In this document: piece by piece, positions 8,003 through 16,830 of the stretch
Numbering within the stretch: the stretch's first letter is position 1
How the letters are laid out: every line of letters begins with the position of its first letter
Assembly: GCA_040007095.1 (NCBI GenBank)
Contig: JBDTVS010000051.1
Span: 1-64,000 of the forward strand
From: JBDTVS01 sp040007095
GTDB lineage: Bacteria; Acidobacteriota; Vicinamibacteria; Vicinamibacterales; CAVVIG01
DNA: 64,000 bases
Direction of reading: 5' to 3'
Made by a program: the position numbers and the translations under genes
Notes under the pieces: generated by a model
Databases searched by the model: none
What the model saw: the letters and a program-made list of their open reading frames with translations, nothing else
Told to the model about the DNA's origin: nothing

Positions 8003-9120
8003 AGAATCACCAGCTCCGCCTGAAGCGCACCGGCGGCCTTGAGCCCCTGCATGATCGCGATGATGTCGCGGGGCGAGGCGCCCAGCGCGTTCAGCGCGCG
8101 TACAACCGCCTCGAGCGTGGTGCCCTGCTCGAGCATCACCAGCTTCGCCCGGCCCTCCTGCACGTCGACTGTTTCGTTGGGCACGAGCACGGTTGCGCCC
8201 TGTGAAAGGGGTGCAGGCTGTGAGGCCTCCAGCCTGGTGGTGATCTTCACCGAGAGGTTGCCGTGCGCAACGGCCGCCGGCCCAAGCCTGACGGCGCCGC
8301 CGACGACGACTGTTCCGGTGCGCTCGTTGATGACCACCCGTGCGACGGCATCGACGTCGACCGAGAGCGGCTCCAGACGGGCGATCAGCGCGGGCACCGA
8401 TTCACGATACTCGGCAGGCACACGAACCACGACCGTCGCCGAGTCGACCGCGTGAGCCGAGTCGGGGCCAAGTTCGGCGTTGATGGCCTGCGTCAGACGC
8501 GAGGCACTGACAAAGTCGGGATCCTTGAGGGCGAACGAAATCGAATCGACCGCCGCCGCCGGGGCCGCGGTGTTCGTTTCCACGAGACCACCGCTCGGGA
8601 CGCGGCCAACGGTCAGATGATTCACCTGCACGTTGTTCGACCCGCTGCCGCCGCCAAAGCCGCCGAGCGAGAGCGAGCCCTGCGCCGTCGCGCGAACCTG
8701 GCCATCCGGACCACGCATCGGCGTCGGCAGCAGCACGCCTCCCTGAAGGCTTCTCGCGTCGCCGATCGAAGAAGCGGTGATGTCCAGGCGCGTGCCCGTG
8801 CGCGCATACTGCGGCAACTCCGTCGTCACAATCACGGCGGCGACATTCTCGATTTTGAACTGTCCGCCAGGCACCGACACACCGAAACGCTCGAGCATGT
8901 TCGCCAGCGTCTGTGCCGGAAAGATCGTCTGCTTCTTGTCACCGGTCTTATTCAGACCGACGACGAGACCATAGCCGATCAGGGGCACCGAATAAGCGCC
9001 CTGAAGCGAGGAGATGTCTTTGACCCTCGTGGCGCCCGGCCGGATGCTGCTCTCGGCTGCCGGATGCCCGGCCGCGCCGACCAAGACCGCGAAAACAGTG
9101 GCAATGACTGTGGTACGCAT
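7999..9120 (-). CDS. flgI: Flagellar P-ring protein FlgI
   Basis: 373 residues, standard FlgI length. A cleavable signal peptide covers about residues 1-23, followed by the conserved VKDISSLQGAYSVPLIGYGLVVGLNKTGD and a C-terminus reading LNALGASPRDIIAIMQGLKAAGALQAELVIL. It forms the periplasmic bushing of the rod in the peptidoglycan layer. Directly downstream of flgH, separated by no spacer. Confidence 0.98.
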   Translation of the reverse strand: MRTTVIATVFAVLVGAAGHPAAESSIRPGATRVKDISSLQGAYSVPLIGYGLVVGLNKTGDKKQTIFPAQTLANMLERFGVSVPGGQFKIENVAAVIVTTELPQYARTGTRLDITASSIGDARSLQGGVLLPTPMRGPDGQVRATAQGSLSLGGFGGGSGSNNVQVNHLTVGRVPSGGLVETNTAAPAAAVDSISFALKDPDFVSASRLTQAINAELGPDSAHAVDSATVVVRVPAEYRESVPALIARLEPLSVDVDAVARVVINERTGTVVVGGAVRLGPAAVAHGNLSVKITTRLEASQPAPLSQGATVLVPNETVDVQEGRAKLVMLEQGTTLEAVVRALNALGASPRDIIAIMQGLKAAGALQAELVIL

Positions 9121-9828
9121 CTAAAAAACCTTGTTGAGAAAGCGGAGCAGCCATCCCGGATTCAGGCTGTCTTTCATCAGGCCCTGGCCGAAGTACTGGA
9201 TGCGGAGCTGTCCGATTTGTGTGGAAGACACCACGTTGGTGGGGCCGACGTCGACAGGTCGCACGACGCCGGTGAGCACGACCATTTGCCGGTCTCCGTT
9301 GATGCCGATTTCCCTGACGCCCTCGACCACCAGGTCTCCGGACGGCAGCACGTCGGCGACGCGGGCCGTCATCAACGTACTGAGCGTGCCCGCACGATTG
9401 GTGGCGCCGCTGCCCTTGAAGCCGTTGTCGGACTTTGTGTTCGCCAAAGCCGTCGGATCGACGGCCGACGGGAGGAATTTCGACAGCCCGAACAGCCCGC
9501 CAATCGAGTTGCTCGTGTTGGTCGCCTTCGACGTCGAGGCGTCGGCGCTGCCCGATGCGGTGATGCTTTCCTCGACGCGGACGGTGACGAGATCGTTGAC
9601 GCGCCGCGCCCGGGAATCCGACGTCAGGCCGTTCATCCAGCCCCACTGATCCGGCGCGGTCGGCGGCGGCGTGCGCGCCTGCTGAAGATAGTGCGCGTAC
9701 ACTTCGTCGTAGTTGTCGGACTGCGTCGCTTTCTTCGCCTTGGCGTTCGTCTGACCGATGGCGCTACCCGCGCATACGATGACCAGTGCGGCACCAGTCA
9801 GCGATCGGATCCCTGCTCTAGCGTTCAT
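9121..9828 (-). CDS. flgH: Flagellar L-ring protein FlgH
   Basis: 235 residues with FlgH motifs: RARRVNDLVTVRVEES, LSTLMTARVADVLPSGDLVVEG and the segment GVVRPVDVGPTNVVSSTQI. It forms the outer-membrane ring around the rod. An N-terminal signal is present, but the residues before the only early cysteine (VIVC) do not make a standard lipobox, so lipidation is uncertain. It overlaps flgA by 11 nt. Confidence 0.97.
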   Translation of the reverse strand: MNARAGIRSLTGAALVIVCAGSAIGQTNAKAKKATQSDNYDEVYAHYLQQARTPPPTAPDQWGWMNGLTSDSRARRVNDLVTVRVEESITASGSADASTSKATNTSNSIGGLFGLSKFLPSAVDPTALANTKSDNGFKGSGATNRAGTLSTLMTARVADVLPSGDLVVEGVREIGINGDRQMVVLTGVVRPVDVGPTNVVSSTQIGQLRIQYFGQGLMKDSLNPGWLLRFLNKVF

Positions 9829-10537
9829 TCACCACCTCGACTTCCCCTGGAGCCGTCACACGCGCACGAAGAGGTCGGTGACTGCTGGCATTGACCACAC
9901 GAATGACTTGACCGACGCTGGCTGACTGTTCCGCGACCGCCATCACCGCCGCCTCGACGCCTCGTTCGCGCACCGTCAGCCGGACCTGGTCGCCGGAACG
10001 GACCACGGGAGGGATGACGACCGCATCGATGGCAATCGGCTCGCCAGCGGCTACCCCGCGCAAGAGCCGCGCGCCCAGCAGATCCGACCGGGTCGGCACG
10101 CGGCGTAACGCCAGCCCGTCCAGCGCTCCGGTGACGACCTCGAGATCCTGCGCGGCAAGCGTGCCGCCGGGAGCCAGCGAGCGCGCGGCACGGACGTGCT
10201 GTCCCGACACGCGGATCACCGCCGTGGCGGAACCAAGCCTGACCGCGTAGCCGCGCGGTCCCACACCCACGGTGGTGATAGCAAAACGAACCGACCGACC
10301 GGTGCGTGCCGAAGGGTCGGGCGTCGCCGCAAGCGCCTGCGGAGTATTGGTGGTCAAGGCACACGTGAACTCGTCGAGCGTCACCTCGACGCGCTGGCCC
10401 AGCCGGCTCGCGACCGAGGCCCGGACAGCCGCCCTGACCGGTTCCTCGGCGCACGGGCCGGCGCTCGTGGAGTACGCCGGCACGACGCCGAGCGCCACGA
10501 TGGCCGAGGTGACGAGCAACCGGACTTCAGCGAACAA
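9818..10537 (-). CDS. flgA: P-ring assembly chaperone FlgA
   Basis: 239 residues with an N-terminal signal peptide, then a SAF-type domain (SGQHVRAARSLAPGGTLAAQDLE) and a C-terminal beta domain (GEPIAIDAVVIPPVVRSGDQVRLTV; GQVIRVVNASSHRPLRARV). FlgA is a periplasmic chaperone for FlgI polymerisation. It lies between flgG and flgH and overlaps both. Confidence 0.95.
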   Translation of the reverse strand: MFAEVRLLVTSAIVALGVVPAYSTSAGPCAEEPVRAAVRASVASRLGQRVEVTLDEFTCALTTNTPQALAATPDPSARTGRSVRFAITTVGVGPRGYAVRLGSATAVIRVSGQHVRAARSLAPGGTLAAQDLEVVTGALDGLALRRVPTRSDLLGARLLRGVAAGEPIAIDAVVIPPVVRSGDQVRLTVRERGVEAAVMAVAEQSASVGQVIRVVNASSHRPLRARVTAPGEVEVVNER

Positions 10538-11315
10538 GGGAGTTGACCTGTTGCAGCATTTCGTCGGAGGCCTTCACGACTTTCGAGTTCGCCTCGTACG
10601 CGCGCTGGCTGAGGATCATCGTCACCATTTCTTCGACCACGCTGACATTGGAATCTTCGAGATAGCCCTGAGCGACGGTGCCGCGTCCGTCCACGCCCGG
10701 AGCGCCGACCGTCGCGTCGCCCGATGCGGTGGTCGCCTGGAACAGGTTCCCGCCGAGGGAGAGAAGGCCGGCGGGATTGCGGAACGACGCCAGCTCGATG
10801 GTGCCGATTTCCTGTGCGGCCGTCTGACCCGAGATGGTGGCGGACACGATGCCGCCTTTTGAAATCGTGATCGACATCGCGCCGGCGGGTATCGTGATTT
10901 GCGGCTGCATCGGGTAACCCTCGCTGGTCACCAGCGAGCCCTCGGCGCTCAGGTGGAAGGTGCCGGAGCGCGAATAGGCGGCCTCGCCGCTCGGCAGCGT
11001 CACCTGGAACAGGCCATCGCCTTCGACCGCCATGTCGAGGGGGCTGCTGGTCGCCCGCATATTGCCTCGGCCGAAGTCGCGCGCGCTCGCAACGGAACGT
11101 ACGCCGAGGCCCATCTCGAGGCCCACCGGCGCTTCTCCGGTCGAGGACGTGGGGCTTCCAGGCGCCTTGCTCTGTTGATAGACGAGATCTTCGAACTCGA
11201 CGCGGCTCTTCTTGAAGCCGACCGTATTCACGTTCGCCAGATTGTGGGCGACGTTGTCGATGTTGACTTGCTGTGCGTTCATCCCGCTGGCCGCGGTATA
11301 AAGTGCGCGAATCAT
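10527..11315 (-). CDS. flgG: Distal rod protein FlgG
   Basis: 262 residues, the standard FlgG length. N-terminal motif MIRALYTAASGMNAQQ…NLANVNTVGFKKSR; C-terminal SNVSVVEEMVTMILSQRAYEANSKVVKASDEML. It builds the distal rod that spans the periplasm. It is 57 nt downstream of flgF. Confidence 0.98.
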   Translation of the reverse strand: MIRALYTAASGMNAQQVNIDNVAHNLANVNTVGFKKSRVEFEDLVYQQSKAPGSPTSSTGEAPVGLEMGLGVRSVASARDFGRGNMRATSSPLDMAVEGDGLFQVTLPSGEAAYSRSGTFHLSAEGSLVTSEGYPMQPQITIPAGAMSITISKGGIVSATISGQTAAQEIGTIELASFRNPAGLLSLGGNLFQATTASGDATVGAPGVDGRGTVAQGYLEDSNVSVVEEMVTMILSQRAYEANSKVVKASDEMLQQVNSLVR

Positions 11316-11372
11316 CGTGGATTTCCCTTCAAGAATTTCCGCCGGCTGCCGATTGACAGGAGGTGAATGACA

Positions 11373-12092
11373 TCAGCGCCGTCCCAGCTCAGTGATCGCC
11401 TTGAGATCGACGTCGTTCGCGAGCAGCGACAGCGCGCGCTCCATCGTGCCGAAATTGCGGGAGACGCTTGTGAGTTCGACCATGCGCCCGACGACAGAGA
11501 CGTTGGACTGTTCGAGCGCCCCCGACCTGACTGCCGATTCGGTCGCCGCCAACGGGGTCTGCCCCTCCGCACTGAAGAGATCCGGTCCCTTCCGGACGAG
11601 CAACTCCGGCTGATTGAACTCGACGATCTTCATTTTGCCGACGACCTCGCCGGCGTTCTTGACCGAGCCGTCTGCCTCGAGTTTCACGGCGCCAGGGCCG
11701 AGCATGATGGGCTTGCCATCCTCGCCCTCGACCTCTCTGCCGGACGCGGTGAGCGCTCCGTCGGCGCGAACCGACAATTTGCCGGTGCGCGTATAGCGAG
11801 TGCCGGCGGGCGTATTCACGGCGAACATGCCCGGACCCTCCATCGCCACGTCGAGGTCGCGTCCGGTGGAGGTGATTTCGCCCGGCCGTAAATCCACACG
11901 GGTCGGGCCGTCCGCCACGTCGATGGCTGAATGCAGCAGTACCCCGAAATCGGGGCGGTCGGCCTGGGCGGTGGTGCCCCGCTCGGCCTTGTACCCGACA
12001 GTGCTGGCGTTGGCGAGGTCGGTCGCCAGGCGATCCATCGCTTCGAGCCCGGCGTGCATGCCGCTTAGTGCAACGTAGTAGCTACCGGACAT
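11373..12092 (-). CDS. flgF: Proximal rod protein FlgF
   Basis: 239 residues of the flagellar rod family: N-terminal YVALSGMHAGLEAMDRLATD and NASTVGYKAE; C-terminal LEQSNVSVVGRMVELTSVSR. Position just before flgG identifies it as FlgF. The start overlaps the end of the upstream MshEN gene by 28 nt. Confidence 0.93.
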   Translation of the reverse strand: MSGSYYVALSGMHAGLEAMDRLATDLANASTVGYKAERGTTAQADRPDFGVLLHSAIDVADGPTRVDLRPGEITSTGRDLDVAMEGPGMFAVNTPAGTRYTRTGKLSVRADGALTASGREVEGEDGKPIMLGPGAVKLEADGSVKNAGEVVGKMKIVEFNQPELLVRKGPDLFSAEGQTPLAATESAVRSGALEQSNVSVVGRMVELTSVSRNFGTMERALSLLANDVDLKAITELGRR

Positions 12093-12910
12093 TTCAAGCT
12101 CTCCATTCCCAGGCTCTCGTCATAGCGCATGAACAGCGTGTCGACCGCGCCAACGCTCTCGATTCGAACCCAGGTCGCCCAGTCGGAATGCGCCTCGGTC
12201 AACGTGATGGCGCGCTCACTCTCGGCGACGGCGGCGATGTGGGCCGCGGCGTCGTTGACGTTGTGCGCGTTGACGAATCCCACGCGGCGGTGCGGCGCGG
12301 GAGCCGACGTTCCGTAGCCATGCATCAAGGTAGCCAAGTCTGCATCGGTCACAAGGAGCGGTTCCGGAGTGCACCCGGTGAGCTGCCGCAATGCGGACAA
12401 TGCCGCCCTGGGCAGCGGCGCCGGGCACGCCACCACCAAACGCCGACTCGGCAGGTGGCACTGAATCGGCACCACCCCCAACGCACGAACTTCATCGGCC
12501 GACAGGCCTCCTGGGGCGCTGCTCACGCACGCAGCGTCGACGGTGGCGAGGTAATTCACGCCTGCCTGGGCGGCGAGTGCGCGCAGAATGCTCACGGAAT
12601 CGGCCACCCCCATATGCAGCAGTTCAGCGCCAAGCCGGCGGCCTGTGGTGCGTTGTGATTCGAGCGCCCGGGTCAGCTCCCCGGACGTGATGGCTCCCTG
12701 GTGCAGCAGGAGAACGCCAAGGCGAAGCGCCGGAATGGCCAGCGCCGGAGTGCTCGAGCGTTTGACGTCCAGCAGACGCTGTTGTGTCGAGGATTCGACA
12801 CATGTGGCCGAGCAGAACCAGGCGCCATCGACCGTCAGACCCGACCGCGTGTAGCGGACGAGCGCGTCAGGGCGCCACCGGCAGCAGTCGCTACGTGAGC
12901 ATCGTGCCAT
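12065..12910 (-). CDS. Cys-motif + MshEN/GspE-N-like protein, function unknown
   Basis: 281 residues from ATG 12910; a longer form from 12946 is possible. The N-terminus has a zinc-finger-like set of cysteines (C4, C9, C10, C33, C37). Residues ~60-200 resemble the MshEN/GspE N-terminal domain: GVLLLHQGAITSGELTRALE, GRRLGAELLHMG, ILRALAAQAGVNYL and a β-rich VVPIQCHLPSRRLVVACPAP. MshEN domains often bind cyclic di-GMP. No ATPase domain follows, so it is not a secretion ATPase; a c-di-GMP or regulatory adaptor is a guess. It sits between fliY/DUF2802-like genes and flgF and overlaps both neighbours. Confidence 0.65.
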   Translation of the reverse strand: MARCSRSDCCRWRPDALVRYTRSGLTVDGAWFCSATCVESSTQQRLLDVKRSSTPALAIPALRLGVLLLHQGAITSGELTRALESQRTTGRRLGAELLHMGVADSVSILRALAAQAGVNYLATVDAACVSSAPGGLSADEVRALGVVPIQCHLPSRRLVVACPAPLPRAALSALRQLTGCTPEPLLVTDADLATLMHGYGTSAPAPHRRVGFVNAHNVNDAAAHIAAVAESERAITLTEAHSDWATWVRIESVGAVDTLFMRYDESLGMESLKCPVATTLH

Positions 12911-13289
12911 GACGTCCCTTTTCCTTGGTGTCCCCTTGCTCGGCAAGGTGCAGGCGCAGCCGCGCTTCCCCCTCTGCGACTTCCTCCTGCGCGGCGATTT
13001 CGCCTACCGACCGGCCGCGCCGGGCCGCCGCCACGATCCGTCTCTGCCGCCCGACTCTCCCGGTCGACGAGGCAGTCCGCTCCGTCTGTTCCTTCTCGAG
13101 CTGGCTGGCGATGACCTGGAAGCAGGTCTCGGTGGTGTCGGTCAGCAGCATCAACGTGTGTGACAGGCTGGCGAGCCGGTCTTCGAAGCGTTCGAGAACG
13201 CCGAGGCGATCGAGCACGCGCCAGAGACACCAGCTCTGAACCAGCATCACCACGCCCATTGCCGCGACTGTGTATGTCATGATCGTCAT
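12891..13289 (-). CDS. Small membrane-anchored protein, DUF2802-like
   Basis: 132 residues. Residues ~4-24 form one membrane segment (YTVAAMGVVMLVQSWCLW), followed by a helical stretch and a C-terminal helix-turn-helix-like region (RRIVAAARRGRSVGEIAAQE) with many charged residues. This layout (TM, coiled region, short HTH) resembles DUF2802 proteins found near flagellar and chemotaxis genes of other bacteria. Its role is not known. It lies 5 nt after the fliY stop and overlaps the next gene. Confidence 0.55.
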   Translation of the reverse strand: MTIMTYTVAAMGVVMLVQSWCLWRVLDRLGVLERFEDRLASLSHTLMLLTDTTETCFQVIASQLEKEQTERTASSTGRVGRQRRIVAAARRGRSVGEIAAQEEVAEGEARLRLHLAEQGDTKEKGRHGTMLT

Positions 13290-13294
13290 GGAAT

Positions 13295-14086
13295 CTAAAC
13301 CTCCAGCGTTCGAATGCCGTTCTCCGGACTGATGACGTCGGTGATGCGCACACCGTAGTTGCCGCCGACGATCACGACCTCTCCGCGGGCGACGAGCTGA
13401 TTGCTGACCAGCACGTCGACCGGGTCGTCGGGCGAGCGCCCGAGATCGATCACCGAACCGGGTCCGAGCGCGGCGATCAAGCGCAGCGGCATCTCGGTTT
13501 TCCCGAAACGGATGGTCAACGGCAGGTCGATGTCGAGAATCACGTCAAGACTCGGTCTCGCCGACGCCGGAGCGGGGGCCGGCGCCGGGATCGCGACTGC
13601 CGGCATCTGGCCGAGACCTCCGGCGGAACTCCCGAGGGGACTCTCGACGAGCGCGATATCGCCCCACAGCCGCAGCGGCAACGGCGCGAGCCCTTCGACC
13701 GAGATCTGCGCCAGCACCGACTCCGGCGCGACGCCGGCCGCGGGCTCAATCGAGACGATCGCGAGCTTGCATCCGACCAGCGGCGGCTCGAGCACCATCG
13801 AACCCACCGCCTGTGCGCACAATTCCTTGAGCGTATCGACGACCGCCTCGTGGGGCGGATCGTCCAACCCCATGATGCTCTTGGTCAGCGCCTCGGTCGT
13901 ACTGCGGTCGAACTCCACAACCAGATCGCCGCGGCTGCCCTGATCGGCGCGCAGCGTCACGACCCACCCGTCGGTCGGCGCCTCTGTCGAGGGGCCGGTC
14001 GTCGCGACTCCTCCTCCGATGGCGGCGATGACCGACCTCAGCTCGCCGACGAAGCGGTCGATCCACTCTTGCCTGGTGAAGGGCAT
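13295..14086 (-). CDS. fliY: Flagellar switch protein FliN/FliY with CheX-like N-domain
   Basis: 263 residues. The N-terminal ~130 residues resemble a CheX/CheC fold (VVEFDRSTTEALTKSIMG; DTLKELCAQAVGSM), but the ExxN phosphatase signature is not evident. A middle region is followed by a C-terminal SpoA domain (DLPLTIRFGKTEMPLRLIAALGPGSVIDLGRSPDDPVDVLVSNQLVARGEVVIVGGNYGVRI). It forms the C-ring with FliM and FliG. A second, short FliN is encoded at 22045. It follows fliM directly. Confidence 0.9.
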   Translation of the reverse strand: MPFTRQEWIDRFVGELRSVIAAIGGGVATTGPSTEAPTDGWVVTLRADQGSRGDLVVEFDRSTTEALTKSIMGLDDPPHEAVVDTLKELCAQAVGSMVLEPPLVGCKLAIVSIEPAAGVAPESVLAQISVEGLAPLPLRLWGDIALVESPLGSSAGGLGQMPAVAIPAPAPAPASARPSLDVILDIDLPLTIRFGKTEMPLRLIAALGPGSVIDLGRSPDDPVDVLVSNQLVARGEVVIVGGNYGVRITDVISPENGIRTLEV

Positions 14087-15067
14087 CTACTTAATCTCCT
14101 CAAGGGCGCGGTCGGTCGAAGATTCCAGAAGCACGCCGACGTTGACGTCGGGCGCGACCAGTCGGCCCACGAATTTCGCATGGTTACCGATGCGGACGGT
14201 TACCGGTGTCTGGATCGGCACGCCGAGGCTGATCACGTCGCCGGGCTTGAGCTTGACGAGTTCGCGCGCCCGGAGCCGTGCGTTGAGTGTCGCGGTCACG
14301 CTCAGCGGCACGCGATTGAGGTTATCGTGCAGCCACAGCCGTTCGGTCGGCGTCGGCTCGCGCTGCGTGCGATGCCATCCCTGAACGAAGGCGTTGCCTG
14401 TCGCTTCGATGACGCTGGCCGGGATGCACAGATTGAGCATCCCGCGCACATCCCCGACACGAAGATCGAACACCACCAGGATGATGACCTCGTTGGGACC
14501 GGCGACCTGCAGCATCTGCGGCCGGGTCTCGCGCGCCTGAATGCGGAACTGCAGGTCGAACACCGCCCGCCACGTCTCGGTGAGGTTCTCGAGAATCAGC
14601 TTCACGACCGAGTCGATGACGTGCTGCTCGATCTCGGTCAGCGCGCGCTGTGGCGCCGTCCCGCGGCCGGAACCGCCGAGCATCCGGTCGACAATCGTGA
14701 ACGCGATGGTCGGGTTGATCTCCATCGCGGCAATGCCGTCGAGTGGAGACATCGAGATGGCATAGTACGCGGTCGGATCCGACAGCGACATCAGGAACTC
14801 GGAGTACGAGAACTGCTCGACCGACACGATCGACAACTCGGTCAACGCCCGCAGGTACGCGGCCAACGACGTGGTGACGTTCCTGGCGAACCGATCGTGC
14901 AGGAAGTGAAGCGATCGCATCTGCTCTTTCGACACCCGGTCGGGGCGACGGAAGTTATAGGTGATGACGCTGCCGGAGGCGGGGTCGTTCACCGACATGC
15001 TCGGCTCTGCCGACGGGGCGGTCGACATCAGGGCGTCGATCTCGTCCTGGGAAAGTATCTTGCTCAT
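14087..15067 (-). CDS. fliM: Flagellar motor switch protein FliM
   Basis: 326 residues. N-terminal CheY-P-binding peptide MSKILSQDEIDALMS, a middle CheC-like domain (RPDRVSKEQMRSLHFLHDRFARN…) and a C-terminal SpoA domain. It is the C-ring component that receives phosphorylated CheY and reverses rotation. The start overlaps the fliA stop (ATGA), an uncommon but clear coupling of the sigma factor to the switch genes. Confidence 0.98.
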   Translation of the reverse strand: MSKILSQDEIDALMSTAPSAEPSMSVNDPASGSVITYNFRRPDRVSKEQMRSLHFLHDRFARNVTTSLAAYLRALTELSIVSVEQFSYSEFLMSLSDPTAYYAISMSPLDGIAAMEINPTIAFTIVDRMLGGSGRGTAPQRALTEIEQHVIDSVVKLILENLTETWRAVFDLQFRIQARETRPQMLQVAGPNEVIILVVFDLRVGDVRGMLNLCIPASVIEATGNAFVQGWHRTQREPTPTERLWLHDNLNRVPLSVTATLNARLRARELVKLKPGDVISLGVPIQTPVTVRIGNHAKFVGRLVAPDVNVGVLLESSTDRALEEIK

Positions 15068-15825
15068 CGCATCTCCGCCAGCTTCAGCGTTTCACGCAGC
15101 CGGGTGCGAAGACGGGCCACCGCCTGCGTGCGCAGCTGGGACACGCGAGATTCGCCGACGCCAATCACCGCGCCAATCTCGGCCAACGTCAGCTCCTCCT
15201 GATAATAGAGCGCCAGAATCTGCCGCTCCCGTTCGGGCAGCTCGGTGATCGCCTGCGCGAGATGTTCTCGAATCTCCGCGCGCTCGAGACGCAGGTGCGG
15301 GCCCTCGTCGGGGTCGATGGCGATGTCGAGCACGGACGTATCGCCTGTGCCGGCTTCGAGCGGCCGGATCATGACAACTTCAGCCGCCCGGATCTGGTCC
15401 AGCATCTGGTCGTAGGCCGGCTCGGAGACGCCGAGCGCCCCGGCAATCTCAAGTTCGGTCGGCTCGCGGTGCAGCTCATGACGCAGCGTGGCGATGGCGC
15501 CGTCCACGTCGCGGCGGAGCTTGCGCGCCGATCGCGGCGCCCAGTCCAGGTTGCGAAGCCAATCGAGCATCGCCCCATGCACCCGGCGGCGGGCGAAGGC
15601 ATCGAAGGGGACGCCGAGCGAGACCTGATACCGTCCGGCGGCGTCGATCAGCCCCACCATGCCGACGCTCATCAATTCGCTGACCTCCACCTGTGTCGGC
15701 ACGCGGCGGGCCATCCTCAGGGCGAGCGCCTTCACCAGCCCGATATTGTCCATGACGAGCTGATTGCGATCGGCCAGCTGCTGGGTGTCGACAATGTCGT
15801 ATGTCCGCGAGGTGTGCATGCGCAT
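15064..15825 (-). CDS. fliA: Flagellar sigma factor FliA (sigma-28)
   Basis: 253 residues of the FliA/WhiG family: region 2 (NIGLVKALALRMARRVPTQVEVSELMSVGMVGLIDA), region 3 (HELHREPTELEIAGALGVSE) and region 4 (LPERERQILALYYQEELTLAEIGAVIGVGESRVSQL). It directs late flagellar promoters and is held by FlgM. It lies between flhF and fliM in the export/switch operon. Confidence 0.98.
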   Translation of the reverse strand: MRMHTSRTYDIVDTQQLADRNQLVMDNIGLVKALALRMARRVPTQVEVSELMSVGMVGLIDAAGRYQVSLGVPFDAFARRRVHGAMLDWLRNLDWAPRSARKLRRDVDGAIATLRHELHREPTELEIAGALGVSEPAYDQMLDQIRAAEVVMIRPLEAGTGDTSVLDIAIDPDEGPHLRLERAEIREHLAQAITELPERERQILALYYQEELTLAEIGAVIGVGESRVSQLRTQAVARLRTRLRETLKLAEMR

Positions 15826-15833
15826 CGGAATTC

Positions 15834-16829
15834 CTATGACGGGAGAGTGGTGGACGGCTTCGACTCCCCGAGGACGGAGGCGGCCAGGAGCTGCGCGGTT
15901 GCGCGGGTCAGGTCTTCAGGCACGTGCTGTCCCGTGCCCAGATAAGAGATGGGCAGTTGCCGTTCGCGAAAGAGCCCGACCAGCGGCGACAGCGATCCGG
16001 CCTCATCGAGCTTGGTCAGCACCAGCCGCGTCGGCCGCGCTTCTTCATACGCGTCGAAGATTCGCCGCGCCGAGGTGACTGACGTATCCGCCGCCAGCAC
16101 CAGATGCGTGCGGACGTCGGCACGCCGGGCGAGCACCTGGAGCAGGTCGCGCGCCGGACCGTCCTGCGGCGAACGGCCGGCCGTGTCGACCAGGACCGGC
16201 TGCCGTCGGCCGCCAGACAGCGCTTCCTCGAGGTCAGTCGCGGTTCGAGCAATCTTGAACGGTGCGCCAATGATGTCGGCAAACATCCGCAGCTGCTCCA
16301 CGGCGCCGATGCGAAATCCGTCGGCCGCCACCAGCCCAAGCTTACGGCCGCGGCGGGCCCGCTCTTGTGCGGCAATTTTGGCAATCGTGGTCGTCTTGCC
16401 GACACCTGGCGGCCCGACAAAGACCTCGACCCGGGCGTAGTCCTCATCGTCGGCCGCGAGCCCCGACAAACAGGAGGCAAGGGCGGCATTGAGGCTCTGC
16501 ATCGAGGCGCCCCTGCGGCGCGAGGGGGCAAGCGTCCCGGCCACTTCTTCGGCCAACGCGCGATCCAGGCCGGCAGCCGAGAGACGTGCCGCGACGGACT
16601 CGGGCCCCGCGACGCGTTCGCGCGGACGCTCGGCCGGCTCGCGGCGCAGGAAAGACGGATCGCGCTCGACGCCGGCGGTCACCTCGATCTCGCGCAGGCC
16701 GAGCCAGCCGCGCCAGCCTTGAACCTGCACCAGTTTGGTGGATACGACGAGCGCGTCGGGTCCCAGCTCTTCACGGGCCGCGCGGAGGGCGTCACGAACG
16801 TTCGGGCTGCGATAACTCTTGAGGAACAT
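15834..16829 (-). CDS. flhF: Flagellar SRP-like GTPase FlhF
   Basis: 331 residues. N-terminal B-domain (SYRSPNVRDALRAAREELGPDALVVST), then the SRP-type GTPase with P-loop GPPGVGKTTTIAKIAA, ADGFRIGAVEQL, DTAGRSPQD and TKLDEAGS. It recruits the first basal-body components and sets flagellar position and number. The partner flhG (MinD-like), usually next to flhF, is absent: flhF is followed directly by fliA. Confidence 0.96.
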   Translation of the reverse strand: MFLKSYRSPNVRDALRAAREELGPDALVVSTKLVQVQGWRGWLGLREIEVTAGVERDPSFLRREPAERPRERVAGPESVAARLSAAGLDRALAEEVAGTLAPSRRRGASMQSLNAALASCLSGLAADDEDYARVEVFVGPPGVGKTTTIAKIAAQERARRGRKLGLVAADGFRIGAVEQLRMFADIIGAPFKIARTATDLEEALSGGRRQPVLVDTAGRSPQDGPARDLLQVLARRADVRTHLVLAADTSVTSARRIFDAYEEARPTRLVLTKLDEAGSLSPLVGLFRERQLPISYLGTGQHVPEDLTRATAQLLAASVLGESKPSTTLPS

Positions 16830-16830
16830 A

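Noticed and set aside
11353..11891. AGGAGGTGA followed by ATG on the plus strand at 11367, opening a 174-residue ORF
   Set aside because: It lies antisense to flgF, has arginine/histidine-rich nonsense composition and no recognisable domain; the Shine-Dalgarno match is coincidental.
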